Positions 16,962 to 27,500 of a stretch of DNA of 64,000 nt are shown piece by piece (within the stretch, counting starts at the first letter, position 1; each line of letters opens with the position of its first letter). The stretch is taken from positions 3,844,001 through 3,908,000 of the forward strand of contig NZ_CP150276.1 in the NCBI RefSeq assembly GCF_037977235.1. The letters run 5' to 3'. Made by a program: the position numbers and the translations under genes. The notes under the pieces are model-generated. The model was not told the origin of the DNA and did no database searches. It saw nothing but the letters and a program-made list of their open reading frames with translations. The DNA comes from Paenibacillus sp. FSL K6-0276. GTDB lineage: Bacteria > Bacillota > Bacilli > Paenibacillales > Paenibacillaceae.

Positions 16962-17924
16962 CTAGAAAATTCTGTACCCTGCAAATCTATAAGCTAGCCG
17001 GTAAGAGACAACGATTAAGACCAAGCTGATTACCGATTTGAATAGATTAACTGCGGTTGCGAAACTGAACTGTCCGCTGAGAAGACCTTCTCTGTACACG
17101 AAGGTATCTATGATATCTCCCTGTTGATAGACCAATGGACTGTACAAGTTAAAGATCTGGTCGAAGTTAGCGTTGAGCACATTACCTAGTGCCAAGGTTG
17201 CGATAACAATAGCGATTGGAATCAACGCAGGAATTGTAATATACATCGTTTGTTTCCAGCGCCCCGCTCCATCCACTTCAGCAGCTTCATAGAGCGATGG
17301 ATTTATACCCGAAAGTGCCGCTAGAAAGATGATCGTATTGAAACCAAACTCTTTCCAGACATCACTAGCAATGATAGTGAACCTGAACCAGTTGCCATCC
17401 CCTAGAAAGAAAATCGGCTTGATGCCGAATACAGATGTGAGGAATTGATTGACAATACCTGTCTGAGCAAGGATATCAATGAGAATCCCTGAAAGTGTAA
17501 CCCAAGACAGAAAGTGCGGAAGATAAACGAGTGTTTGAATGCTTCTTTTAAGGCCCATATTCCGTACCTCATTAAGCAACAAGGCGAAGATGAACGGAAT
17601 AATCAAATTCAAAACAATCTTGGAGCATGCAAAAAACAACGTATTCCATGTGATTTGCAGGAAATAATCATTCTCCCACATGTACCTAAAATGCTTAAGT
17701 CCGACCCACTCGGAATCAAAAAAACCTAGTGCAGGTTTATAGTCTTGAAATGCCATAAGAATTCCGGACATCGGAATATAAGAAAAAATAAAAACCATAA
17801 TTGCCGCCGGCAACACCATTAAATGGAGACTCCATGGTTGATTAAAGCCTTTTTTTCTTTTTTTACTCGGCTGACTTTCTAGGCTCGCCTGCTGTATCGA
17901 GTTAACCTCCAACTTAGCCTCCAT
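16962..17924 (-). CDS. ABC sugar permease, LplB/MalF type
   Basis: 320-residue first permease of the operon. Seen: a basic cytoplasmic N-terminus (SKKRKKGFNQPW), six hydrophobic segments, the FSYIPMSGILMAFQDYKP segment diagnostic of LplB relatives, and the EAA loop YEAAEVDGAGRWKQTMYITIP. It lies 144 bases from the divergent sensor kinase gene, so one intergenic region probably carries the promoters for both arms of the system. Confidence 0.92.
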   Translation of the reverse strand: MEAKLEVNSIQQASLESQPSKKRKKGFNQPWSLHLMVLPAAIMVFIFSYIPMSGILMAFQDYKPALGFFDSEWVGLKHFRYMWENDYFLQITWNTLFFACSKIVLNLIIPFIFALLLNEVRNMGLKRSIQTLVYLPHFLSWVTLSGILIDILAQTGIVNQFLTSVFGIKPIFFLGDGNWFRFTIIASDVWKEFGFNTIIFLAALSGINPSLYEAAEVDGAGRWKQTMYITIPALIPIAIVIATLALGNVLNANFDQIFNLYSPLVYQQGDIIDTFVYREGLLSGQFSFATAVNLFKSVISLVLIVVSYRLAYRFAGYRIF

Positions 17925-18068
17925 AGCTCTCTCCTATTCCCAAAAAAAATATTTTGTGTGTGATGGGGATCTCTGCTATAAATAGTATCAGGCGTTTCTT
18001 AGGTTTGACTATATAACATTGTTAGGGCTAGATAGGGTTTTATTAGGACATCATTTGGAGGGGCATTT

Positions 18069-19880
18069 ATGAATTTATGGAAGCGCTTTACAAAACTTAG
18101 AGGAAACTTACAATCTCGATTTAGTCTGTTTGCCAAAATAAACAGCTTGATCATAATCTTGTTCATTCCCATCATTATCATGTATACCTTTTCAAATAAA
18201 GTCACCTTCGAGGTTGTAAGCAAAGAGTTGCAAACGTCCAATACGAAACAACTCACTTTTCTATCCAATCAGATTGATTCGCGAATTAATCAGATGATGG
18301 ATTTCACCCTTATTCTTTCAAGAGATCCCAACGTCAGGGCATTCAACGGATTAAATATGTGGGATGATCGATATGATCAGATGCAGACAAGGTATATTAT
18401 TCAGGAAAAGATGGTGCTTCAGACTGGGGTTACAGATATTTGGCCTACCAGATACGCCGTTCATTCACAGCAGAATAAAGATGTCATCGCCAATTACGAC
18501 AGACCTGCTGGGTATGATGAGGATTATTTAAAAGCAAATATGAGTGGAAAATGGACGTATGGTGATCATAGCGTGGAATCTCAAGGCGATCTAAAATCCT
18601 TTTACTGGTTCTTTACGGATTCCTTAGCTCAGCCGGGGACTTTAACGGGAAGTAGCTTAGTCATTGAAGCCAGTTTCAGTTATAAGAACATTCAGAACAT
18701 GCTAGATTCGTATAAAGCAGGTGGGCAAGGCAATCCGTTCTTCTATCACAAAGGGGATAAACCGATCCTGAACCGCAGCGCGGACAAGCAGCTATCAGAT
18801 GAACTAATTCGTTATCTAGATAACCACTCTCCGGAAAATACAACCCAGGATGTAGTGAAACTGGATGGAAAGAACTATTTGGTCAGCTCTGTGAAGTCAT
18901 CCTCTTTGGATTGGCATTTAATAGATGTTGTCCCTCTATATCAAATTCTCAAACCGATTTCTCTCAGTCGAGATTTATTCTATATCTCTATGATTCTGCT
19001 GTTAGGAGTGGGAATTTTCTCTTCGATTTTACTATATAGAAACGTTCAATCTCCCATCAAAAAGCTAATTAGTGGCTTACGGCACGTAGAGCAGGGAGAC
19101 TATTCCATACGGCTTCATAGCAATGAGAAAAATGAGTTTTCGTTTCTGTTCCGTCGTTTTAATGACATGTCCCATCAAATTCAAGACCTGATAGAAAATG
19201 TATTTAATGAAAAGATCCGAGCTCGAGAAGCTACCCTGAAGCAGCTTCAAGCTCAAATCAATCCACATTTTCTCTATAACTGTCTTGGTTATATTATCAA
19301 TATGGCCCAAATGAAAGATGAGGACGCTGTCGTCTCTATGGCTTATAATTTAAGTGCCTACTATCGTTATACCACCCGAATGGAACGGGAGACGGCTTCT
19401 TTGGATGAAGAAATCAAGCTCTTGGTCAACTATTTGGATATCCAGAAACTGCGCAATGGCAGAATTGAATATCATATTGATATTCCTAAGGATATGCTTA
19501 GCCAGTCTGTGCCACGCCTAATGCTTCAACCGATGGTGGAGAATTCTGTAATTCACGGAGTAGCGAAGTCTTATTCATCAGGTGAGATCAAAATTACTGG
19601 TGAGAAGTCAAACGGTTTCTGCAAAATTTATATTGATGACGATGGTCCCGGCTTGAATCCGGGTCAGCTAGAAGCATTAAATCGTAAAATGCAGCAGCCT
19701 TTGCAGGAGGAAATGGGTTGTGGTCTTTGGAATACGAATCAGCGGATCATTCACCTGTTTGGCAATCATTCAAGTCTGGCATTCAAGCCATCCCCTCTCG
19801 GTGGATTCCGAACAGAGATTATCTGGGAAATCCCATCTGAGGATGAAAGTTATAAATTAAAGAACCATCAAGGAGACTAA
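18069..19880 (+). CDS. YesM-type sensor histidine kinase
   Basis: 603 residues. Seen: TM1 at about 25-45, an extracytoplasmic sensor domain to about residue 300, TM2 at about 303-325, a HAMP domain (IKKLISGLRHVEQGDYSIRL), the His_kinase core QLQAQINPHFLYNCLGYIINM with the phospho-His, and an ATPase domain with QPMVENSVIHGVAKS and DDDGPGLNPGQ. The start follows GGAGGGG. It overlaps nothing, and the regulator gene starts four bases after its stop. Together with the divergent permeases and the binding protein downstream, it is the sensor for the transported sugar. Confidence 0.93.
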   Translation: MNLWKRFTKLRGNLQSRFSLFAKINSLIIILFIPIIIMYTFSNKVTFEVVSKELQTSNTKQLTFLSNQIDSRINQMMDFTLILSRDPNVRAFNGLNMWDDRYDQMQTRYIIQEKMVLQTGVTDIWPTRYAVHSQQNKDVIANYDRPAGYDEDYLKANMSGKWTYGDHSVESQGDLKSFYWFFTDSLAQPGTLTGSSLVIEASFSYKNIQNMLDSYKAGGQGNPFFYHKGDKPILNRSADKQLSDELIRYLDNHSPENTTQDVVKLDGKNYLVSSVKSSSLDWHLIDVVPLYQILKPISLSRDLFYISMILLLGVGIFSSILLYRNVQSPIKKLISGLRHVEQGDYSIRLHSNEKNEFSFLFRRFNDMSHQIQDLIENVFNEKIRAREATLKQLQAQINPHFLYNCLGYIINMAQMKDEDAVVSMAYNLSAYYRYTTRMERETASLDEEIKLLVNYLDIQKLRNGRIEYHIDIPKDMLSQSVPRLMLQPMVENSVIHGVAKSYSSGEIKITGEKSNGFCKIYIDDDGPGLNPGQLEALNRKMQQPLQEEMGCGLWNTNQRIIHLFGNHSSLAFKPSPLGGFRTEIIWEIPSEDESYKLKNHQGD

Positions 19881-19884
19881 CAAC

Positions 19885-21501
19885 ATGCAGATGATCATAG
19901 TAGACGATGAAGCACACTGGGTAGATAATCTTTCCATGACTAAACCCTGGCATACACTAGGAATCGAACATGTGCATAAAGCTTATTCAGCACGTGAAGC
20001 GCTACAAATTATTGATACGCATCCCATTGATATTGTAATTTCAGATATTCAAATGCCAGAAATGACAGGAATCGAATTGATAGAGCGGATAAGAAAACAC
20101 AATAAAAAAATAAAATGTATTATATTATCCGGACATTCAGAATTCGATTATGCCAAAAAAGCACTCCAGAACAAGACCGTGGATTATTTACTTAAACCGC
20201 CAACTGATGATGAATTGCTCGGAGCAGTCAAAAATGCGATCAATCAATTGAACGCAGAATGGGAGCTCATAAGTTCTCTTAAGCGAACCCAATTCACCCT
20301 CCGGGAGAATCTTCCAGTTTTGCGGGGGCGATTGCTGCTTGATGCCTTACAAGGTCATCGATTTCAAGCCGGCGAATGGGAACGTAAGCTTGCGAGCTAC
20401 AATCTGCCCTTCCATTCCGGAGAATGCGCTTTGATGCTTGTCCGAATGGAAGAAGAATTTGGAGAATTCGATAATACCGATCAAACCGATCAAACCTTGA
20501 TTGAATATGCAATCATTAATATGGCTGAAGAGATTATGGGTGAATTTATGGAGGTCTGGGGCGTTAAGGAGGAACATGGATATCTTGTGTTTCTGCTTCA
20601 GCTTAAAGAAAAAGGAACCGACCTCGGAAAAGAATCCATATTAGAGAAGCTCTCTTTACAACTTCAGTATAAAGTTAAGCAATTCTTGAAAGGTTCACTA
20701 TCCATTGTAATCACGGAATGGTTCAAGTTTCCTGAGCAGCTATCGAATCGTTTCCGTCAAGCCTCATCCTCTTTCCGTCAAATTGTCGGAGATGAGCGAG
20801 AATTCATTATGCGGGTCAGTGACTTGGAACTTCCTTCAGCGCACGGGCCCTTGGATGCTCTTTATACCCCTCCCACTTTGATTCATCTACTAGAGAGTGG
20901 ACATTGGGATGCGGCTGAAGAGAAATTACTTGCCGTCTGTGCAGAACTGGATGAGAAATGGTCTGAATCCTGGGAGCATTGCATGGAGGCTGGCTTTTTA
21001 ATTACGGCCTCCTTCACGAATCTCGCACATCGCAATGGTCATACGCTGGCAAACTTAATGGGGACCGATATCGAAGCGTTGCAGAGTGGGGATGCTTTTA
21101 CCAGCATTAGTAAACTAAGAAAATGGTCGTTAAGTGTTCTAGCCAATCTAAAAGAAGGAACGTCCAACGAAATCAAAGACATACGTTCAGAGTATGTAAA
21201 GAAAATTCAAGATTATACGGATAAGAACCTACATGATGATGTATCATTACGTGTTCTGGCTGACCATGTAAATCTCCATCCGACGCATTTATCAAAAATT
21301 TATAAGATTGAAACGGGTGAAGGAATTAGCGATTATATCTCGCGTTTACGGATGGATCGTGCCTGTCATAAGCTGAAGACCACCTCTAAAAAAGTCTATG
21401 AAATCAGCATGGAGATTGGCTATATGGACCCTGCTTATTTTATCAAAGTATTCAAACGGCAGTTTGGGGTAACGCCGCAGGAATATAGGGACACAAAATA
21501 A
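19885..21501 (+). CDS. YesN-type response regulator with AraC DNA-binding domain
   Basis: 538 residues. The receiver (1-120) has IIVDDEAHWVD, the phospho-Asp in IVISDIQMPEMTG, and the Lys in LLKPPTDDE. A long central region of about 290 residues follows, and the C-terminal AraC domain (about 440-538) has two helix-turn-helix units, VSLRVLADHVNLHPTHLSKIYK and KVYEISMEIGYMDPAYFIKVFK. This is the usual YesN architecture. It probably activates the binding-protein gene 110 bases downstream and the divergent permease operon. Confidence 0.93.
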   Translation: MQMIIVDDEAHWVDNLSMTKPWHTLGIEHVHKAYSAREALQIIDTHPIDIVISDIQMPEMTGIELIERIRKHNKKIKCIILSGHSEFDYAKKALQNKTVDYLLKPPTDDELLGAVKNAINQLNAEWELISSLKRTQFTLRENLPVLRGRLLLDALQGHRFQAGEWERKLASYNLPFHSGECALMLVRMEEEFGEFDNTDQTDQTLIEYAIINMAEEIMGEFMEVWGVKEEHGYLVFLLQLKEKGTDLGKESILEKLSLQLQYKVKQFLKGSLSIVITEWFKFPEQLSNRFRQASSSFRQIVGDEREFIMRVSDLELPSAHGPLDALYTPPTLIHLLESGHWDAAEEKLLAVCAELDEKWSESWEHCMEAGFLITASFTNLAHRNGHTLANLMGTDIEALQSGDAFTSISKLRKWSLSVLANLKEGTSNEIKDIRSEYVKKIQDYTDKNLHDDVSLRVLADHVNLHPTHLSKIYKIETGEGISDYISRLRMDRACHKLKTTSKKVYEISMEIGYMDPAYFIKVFKRQFGVTPQEYRDTK

Positions 21502-21610
21502 ATAGCATGATAGAGTCCTATCGAAACTAAAAATCTCATATAGATGACATCCCCGACAAGTTGTTAAAGTTACACTTGTAAAGATTATACACAGTAGGGG
21601 GAATTGAAGA

Positions 21611-23290
21611 ATGATCAAGTTTAAGAAAATGTGGTCGCTACTCACGGTCACAGCACTTATCACTCTCACAGCATGTGGCAGTAGCGGCACGTCTAATGAG
21701 AACGCTAAGAAAGGCAATACAACTGAAAATACTCAATCCGAAGCAGATGCTGCTTTCGCAAAAGGCAAATACGATCCACCGATTGAGTTCAGTTCCGTAT
21801 TGATGCCTAAGAAGTATGTTCAAGGTGATACCAAAGAAAACAACGTTCACGATCGCTGGATGCTTGAAACACTCGGCATGAAGCATAAAGATACTTGGTA
21901 TCCTGCAAACGACGATCAATACAGACAAAAGCTTCAGCTAGCTATTGCTTCTGGCGAGAAACTGCCTGATTTCGTTTTTGTACCAACTAACGCAGTATTG
22001 ACTAATCAGCTAATTGATTCCGGTCAGTTCATTGCCATCGATGAATTGTTTGATAAGTATGCCAATAAGATTCTGAAAGACCACGTTGCAGCACATCCAG
22101 AACTTTGGTACCCATTCACTAAAGACGGTAAGAAATATAATATGCCGATCCTTGAATATACCGACAATGATGATACGCTTCTGTGGTTGCGTGAAGATTG
22201 GATGGAAAAGCTGAATCTTCAGGCTCCTAAGACCATCGCCGATCTTGAGAACATCATGGACAAATTCAAGAACGAAAACCCTGATGGCTTAGCACCTAAA
22301 GATGTGTACCCGCTTGCAATTTCTTTGAAAAATAATACAAACACCTGGATGGGCCAACTCGACTGGTTATTCGGGGCATACGGTACGATTGAGGAACAGT
22401 GGAACAAAGACAAAGACGGAAATCTAGAGTATGGTTCAGTTAATCCAGGTGCTAAGCAAGCACTCGCGAAGCTTAGTGAATGGATGGACAAAGGTTATAT
22501 TCACGCGGACTCCGCACTTTGGGATGAGGGTAAATCAGCTGAGAGCTGGACGAAAGGTGCAGCTGGTATTCTGCCAGGCGCAAACTGGGTTCCAGACTGG
22601 CCTGCTCCCGATCTTATAAAGAATGTACCTGGAGCTAAGATTAAAGGTTATCCAGTTCCTGCAGGACCAGATGGCTTGATTGGAACTAAATGGCAGAATT
22701 CCGGTGTGAACGCTAGTATCATGATAAACAAGGATGCTAAGCATCCTGAAGCGATTTTCTTATACTACAATTACTTGCTTGATAACTTAGCAAACCCTGC
22801 TGCAGGTAGTCAATATGAATATGGATTTGCTAAAGGTTACGATTGGGACATGATTGATGGAAAACCTACCAGTGATAAAGACAAAATTAAAGACTTCTCC
22901 AATGAATTCCCATTCTTAACAGGTCCGGCCCGTATTCCTGATCTGTTTATGAAGACTTTGGTTAAACTTGCTGATGGTGAGAAACCTGAAACACCTTATG
23001 AAAAACAAATGGCACAATTCCGTAAACCAGAAAACTGGGCGGCAGGAAAAGTTGTTATGTCGCAATTAGACATTCGCAAACAAAACTACTTTACTGGTGC
23101 TGCGACACCAACGATGGTTTCCAAATGGAACCTGCTTCGTCAGTCCGAAATGGAAACTTTCAACAAAATTATTTACGGTAAACTGCCTGTAGATGCCTTT
23201 GACCAATTTGTTGCTAATTGGAAATCTAATGGCGGTGACCAAATCACCAAAGAAGTTAACGATTGGTACAAATCTGTATCCACGAAATAA
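21611..23290 (+). CDS. Extracellular solute-binding lipoprotein (LplA-like)
   Basis: 559-residue substrate-binding protein of the sugar importer. Seen: a lipoprotein signal with the lipobox LTAC (Cys22), a Ser/Asn-rich linker, and a binding fold with DDTLLWLREDWMEKLNLQAPKTI, a segment highly typical of LplA/family 1 binding proteins in Paenibacillus. Many aromatic residues fit oligosaccharide binding, but the sugar is unknown. The start ATG is nine bases after AGGGGG. Its permeases are encoded 3.7 kb upstream on the other strand, with the sensor pair between. Confidence 0.93.
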   Translation: MIKFKKMWSLLTVTALITLTACGSSGTSNENAKKGNTTENTQSEADAAFAKGKYDPPIEFSSVLMPKKYVQGDTKENNVHDRWMLETLGMKHKDTWYPANDDQYRQKLQLAIASGEKLPDFVFVPTNAVLTNQLIDSGQFIAIDELFDKYANKILKDHVAAHPELWYPFTKDGKKYNMPILEYTDNDDTLLWLREDWMEKLNLQAPKTIADLENIMDKFKNENPDGLAPKDVYPLAISLKNNTNTWMGQLDWLFGAYGTIEEQWNKDKDGNLEYGSVNPGAKQALAKLSEWMDKGYIHADSALWDEGKSAESWTKGAAGILPGANWVPDWPAPDLIKNVPGAKIKGYPVPAGPDGLIGTKWQNSGVNASIMINKDAKHPEAIFLYYNYLLDNLANPAAGSQYEYGFAKGYDWDMIDGKPTSDKDKIKDFSNEFPFLTGPARIPDLFMKTLVKLADGEKPETPYEKQMAQFRKPENWAAGKVVMSQLDIRKQNYFTGAATPTMVSKWNLLRQSEMETFNKIIYGKLPVDAFDQFVANWKSNGGDQITKEVNDWYKSVSTK

Positions 23291-23306
23291 GCTTTAACAA
23301 ACATAG

Positions 23307-23346
23307 AAACAAGCCGGAGCGTGCATTCGCTCTGGCTTGTTTTTTA
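23307..23346 (+). terminator. Terminator of the solute-binding protein gene
   Basis: AACAAGCC-GAGC pairs with GCTC-GGCTTGTT, followed by a run of six T. Confidence 0.88.
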
Positions 23347-23366
23347 TAGAGTCCACTATCATTAAG

Positions 23367-23963
23367 TTAGAAGCGGCTTTCTTGCTTTAATTCCGACAAA
23401 TTCAAATAGTCGAATTCCACAGTGCAGCCTTCACCCTGTGGAGATTGCGCGACAACACCTGCTACGTATTCAGCACATTCATTCATTCCAAAATAACGAA
23501 TAAGCATCCAATTAGCCCCGTCCTCCGAATAGGAGAAGGTAACACAATTATTTTGCTTGGTTATGCGCAAATAAGGCTTGTCTACAGTAACTTGTACGGA
23601 GTAACAATCATCTGACACCCCCTCTCTTGTCACCACAGACACGATTATTGGGTGCTGTCCATTAAATTCAAAGCATAGCTTAGCCCAGTTCCGATCGTCC
23701 ATCATAAGCATGAGGCAACCTGAATCATATATATGACGCATATCGACACGTACTCTAGTTGTCAATTCAAAGGAATCTCCAGCAGGTATAGATAAGAATG
23801 GCGCTGAGCTAGCGATATGTTTGCTTGACGGATCTTGAAAGAAATCTGATTTAGGAGGAGCAATTATTGTCAGTGCATCTAAAGCTGTAAACTCCCAGTA
23901 GTTGGGGCGATTCATCCAGCGTAGCTGTTTTCTTGTTTCATTTACAAATAAGTTTATAGTCAT
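23367..23963 (-). CDS. DUF1349 domain protein
   Basis: 198-residue DUF1349 protein (concanavalin-like beta sandwich, as in yeast regulation of Arg-permease homologues). Seen: WEFTALDALTIIAPPKSDFFQDP, GCLMLMMDDRNWAKLCFEF, DGANWMLIRYF, and VGVVAQSPQGEGCTVEFDYL, which follow the family's strand order. It has no signal peptide and is probably cytoplasmic. Ligand and role are unknown; relatives often sit near sugar-utilisation genes, as here. The start follows AGGAG. It is convergent with the binding-protein gene. Confidence 0.88.
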   Translation of the reverse strand: MTINLFVNETRKQLRWMNRPNYWEFTALDALTIIAPPKSDFFQDPSSKHIASSAPFLSIPAGDSFELTTRVRVDMRHIYDSGCLMLMMDDRNWAKLCFEFNGQHPIIVSVVTREGVSDDCYSVQVTVDKPYLRITKQNNCVTFSYSEDGANWMLIRYFGMNECAEYVAGVVAQSPQGEGCTVEFDYLNLSELKQESRF

Positions 23964-24033
23964 TCTTGTTCTCCTATCGTCAATGATTTTTTAACATCCT
24001 ACTTTTACCTTTAAAATAGCCGTTGCCTCCTTC

Positions 24034-24258
24034 CTATTGATAAATTTGAACTTTATCTTCAAGACGTATAATCTCAATCTTTATTGTCGTAGACCTTGCT
24101 CGCTGCAAATTCTCCAGATCCTCTTGAACACTTAAGACAGAACCATCATTGATGAAAATAATTTTTGTGAAAGGTTCGACTGTCCTCATTAGGGACTCTG
24201 TAAAAAGGGGCAGGATGTAGTAATAATGATTTACTGGTACAATGATGGAATGGTTCAT
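24034..24258 (-). pseudogene. N-terminal stub of a family 2 glycosyltransferase
   Basis: 74 codons that read like the start of a GT-A glycosyltransferase: NHSIIVPVNHYYYILPLFTESL, then FTKIIFINDGS, the nucleotide-sugar strand ending in the Asp-Gly-Ser. It stops after the second strand, and the DxD motif and the rest are absent. The start has an excellent ribosome site (GGAGG, eight bases before ATG), so the stub may still be translated. I infer a deletion of the 3' part. Confidence 0.55.
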
Positions 24259-24502
24259 AATCATTACCTCCAAAGTTAAAATGAAAAGATTTCAATCCCT
24301 TGCGCCTGACACAGAAGCTTTTGAAACGCTACATATTAATATCTTAGATGACAAATTTTCCTTTCTTTGTAATAATGGCAGTCAGATTCTGTTTTTACAA
24401 TTACTAATGGAACAATAGTGAGATAATTACATAATTTTCTAAAAATATTACCAATTGAACACTGTATCAATTTCATTCTTACATTCTTGAACATTATAAA
24501 AA

Positions 24503-24540
24503 TCAAAAAAAGGGATAACTCCAAGGAGTTACCCCATGAA
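24503..24540 (-). terminator. Terminator of the hybrid kinase gene
   Basis: GGGATAACTCC (24512-24522) pairs with GGAGTTACCCC (24525-24535), followed on the minus strand by a run of seven T. Confidence 0.88.
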
Positions 24541-24550
24541 ACAGTCATTC

Positions 24551-27500
24551 CTAGTCAGGAATGATAAAAGACACCGTAGTTCCCACGCCAGGAATACTTT
24601 GAATTTGCAAGCCACGTCCATATAATTGTGTCAATCTTCTATCCGTATTAAGCAGCCCAATGCCTTGATTCTTATGGCCTTTTGGATTTAGCAGCTCGCT
24701 GACTTGAGCTTCGTCCATTCCCATCCCTGTGTCTGCAACGTTAAAATGGACAGCATCCGCACGTGTCTCAATGTGAATACGCAGTGTTCCACCTTTAGCC
24801 CGACTTAAAACGCCATGTCGAACGGCATTCTCAACTAGTGGTTGAAGCGTTAGCGGAGGAATCAACATTTCAAGATTCGCATCTACTTCCCATTCCACAT
24901 TGAGCCTCTCCTCAAAACGCTGCTGCTGGATATATACGTAATTTTCAACCAGTTCAAGCTCCTGTGATAGAGTAACGAGCTTGCCTGCATTTAAAAAGTC
25001 AAAACTAATGCGCAGATAAGTTGTGAACGCATCTGATAGTTCTCTCATTTTGGCAGTGTCAAAATCACTTAAGGACATGATCGAATTCAGTGTATTGAAG
25101 AGAAAGTGTGGATGGATCTGCGCTTGTAAATAAGCACCCTCCATCCTCAACCGATCATTGACCGCTCGCTTCATAGATGAAAGAGACAAGGCGCGATACT
25201 TCAATTCCATTGCATCTACCGGCTTGGTAACATAATCATTTGCTCCAGCTAAGAAGCCTGCATAGATATCTTCCCGCTCACTGCGAGCAGTCAGTAGAAT
25301 AATAGGCAGTTCAAACATCGTAAACCGCTCACGAATCAATCTTGTCAGTTCATAACCAGACATACCTGGCATCATCACATCAGCGATGATTAGATCAAAT
25401 CGATCATGGTTTAACATATCCAGCGCTTCACTTGCAGAAGTCGTAGTAACTATCTGATAGGTTCCTTCTGACAAAATATTTTGCAAAACTTTTAGATTGA
25501 CCGAATCATCGTCAACCGCCAGAACACGAATAAAATCAGAGTCTGTATCCAGCTTTGAGAGTGGCTCTACTTCCTTCGTGGAATAAGTGGCAGCCACCAT
25601 AGTAGATGTCTCAGCAGTGATCCACGTGCTGAATGGTGACAATGTTTCCGTATCTTTTTCTAATTGAGCATCAGGAATGAATGATTGAACACTCTCATTT
25701 ACTACAGGTAATTTAAAGCTGAACTTACTTCCCTGGCCTGGCTGCGATTGCAGCAATAATTCACTGTCGTGCAGTTCGACCAACTCCTTACAAATACTAA
25801 GTCCCAGACCTATACCACCTTCGCCATAAGCCCCTTGTTCATAGCGCATAAAAACACGCTTTTTCAATGCCTCATCCATACCTACTCCTGTATCCGTGAC
25901 ATGTATCCATACATGCTCGTCCACTTGTTCTGCTGCCAGTTCAACCCTACCCTGTTCAGTGTACTTGAGCGCATTATGAACTAGATTAATCAGAATCTGT
26001 ACCAATCGCTCCTCATCAGCATACACACGAGGCAGATCCTCATTAATATGCATGCTAAGCTCCACCTTCGTCCCACCGGTCAGGAAGCGTAAAATATCCA
26101 GCACCCCCTCAGCCAGTGACCTTACTTGCACCGCTTTTATGTTCATCACAATCTGTTTATCCTGCAATCTCACCACATCAAGCAAATCATTCAGCATGAG
26201 CGACATCCGCCGACTGACCATAATTAACAGTTCCATGTCACGTTGACTCTCTTCATCCAGCACATGTTTTTTTCTCGTTAACACGCTCTGGGCAATATTC
26301 ATAATCCCATGCAGTGGAGTGCGTAGTTCATGTGACGTATTCGCCAGAAAACGATCCTTTAATTTGTTGGCCTCTGCCAGCTGAGCGTTTAATAATACAT
26401 TTTGATGTGATTGATGAAAATATCTTCTAAACCAATAGGCGGAAAAAGTGACAAGAGCTGCAATCATATCTACCGGATAGAACATAAATTGTGAGGTTCC
26501 TGCGTAATAGACAGACCCCCACAACATATTATTTATTACAGCTAGCACTGAACATAACAAAAATAGAGCGCCCTCAGCCCGTAAGAACACCATTTTCGCA
26601 AAATAATACGCCGTCCAAAATAATGGAACATAGTACAAGATCTTATAGAACCCTTTTTCAATCGAATATAAAACGTTCTCTTCTGGGCCCACTACAATAT
26701 ATAGGGTGTAACCTATGACTATGAGGATGTAGCTATAAAAAGCCTTACCATTACGCTGATTACCCAAGAGCTCTCTGCCCATCAGGAATAGGAACAAACA
26801 GAAGCCTATAAATGAAAGAGCTTTTAGCTTCAACGTCCATCCAAAATCGACCTGAAGAAACCGGAATAACAATCCATTGTGCTTAACACCAACGGTCATA
26901 GCCGCTGTGACCAACATCAGAAAGAAAATAATCAACTCTGTTTTTCGCACATCCATCAAATAGATGATCAGCAAATACAACCCGTGAAGCAGAAGAATTA
27001 CCACGACGATAAGCTGTAAGCCAATGGAATTCCAGTAGATTGTATCTACCTCATGTTGAATGCCAAACTCTACAGACCTAACAATGCCTCCTTTTAACGG
27101 AGACCCGTAATTTGACGCTCGAACAAACAGATCCATTTGGTTCTGATCTGTCGGGGCATAACTGATCAGGAATGACTTCGCGACAGAAACATGGCCTTCC
27201 TTCTCTTCAGATAACTTCCCGAATCGTGAGAGAACTCTTCCATTAATCTCCACTTCAGAAGCAGTATAGACCGATTGAAACCAAAAGCTAAGCGGCTCAG
27301 ACAAGGGTTGATTCAGCAGAATACGCAAATGATAAGTTCCGTATCCATATGCCTTCTCTTGATCTGCTGGATTAAATTCAGCAGTCCAGTTACCCGGTAC
27401 CTGAAGCCTCTGCCCCTTCGTAGCGTTGTCGATATTGGTAGCATTCACCCATTGCTCAGGATAGAATTCCCATTCACCATCCAGCGGAAACGAGCTTAGT

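Noticed and set aside
24336..24548. 70-codon frame on the minus strand upstream of the glycosyltransferase stub
   Set aside because: It contains the terminator stem of the hybrid kinase gene and no protein-like pattern.
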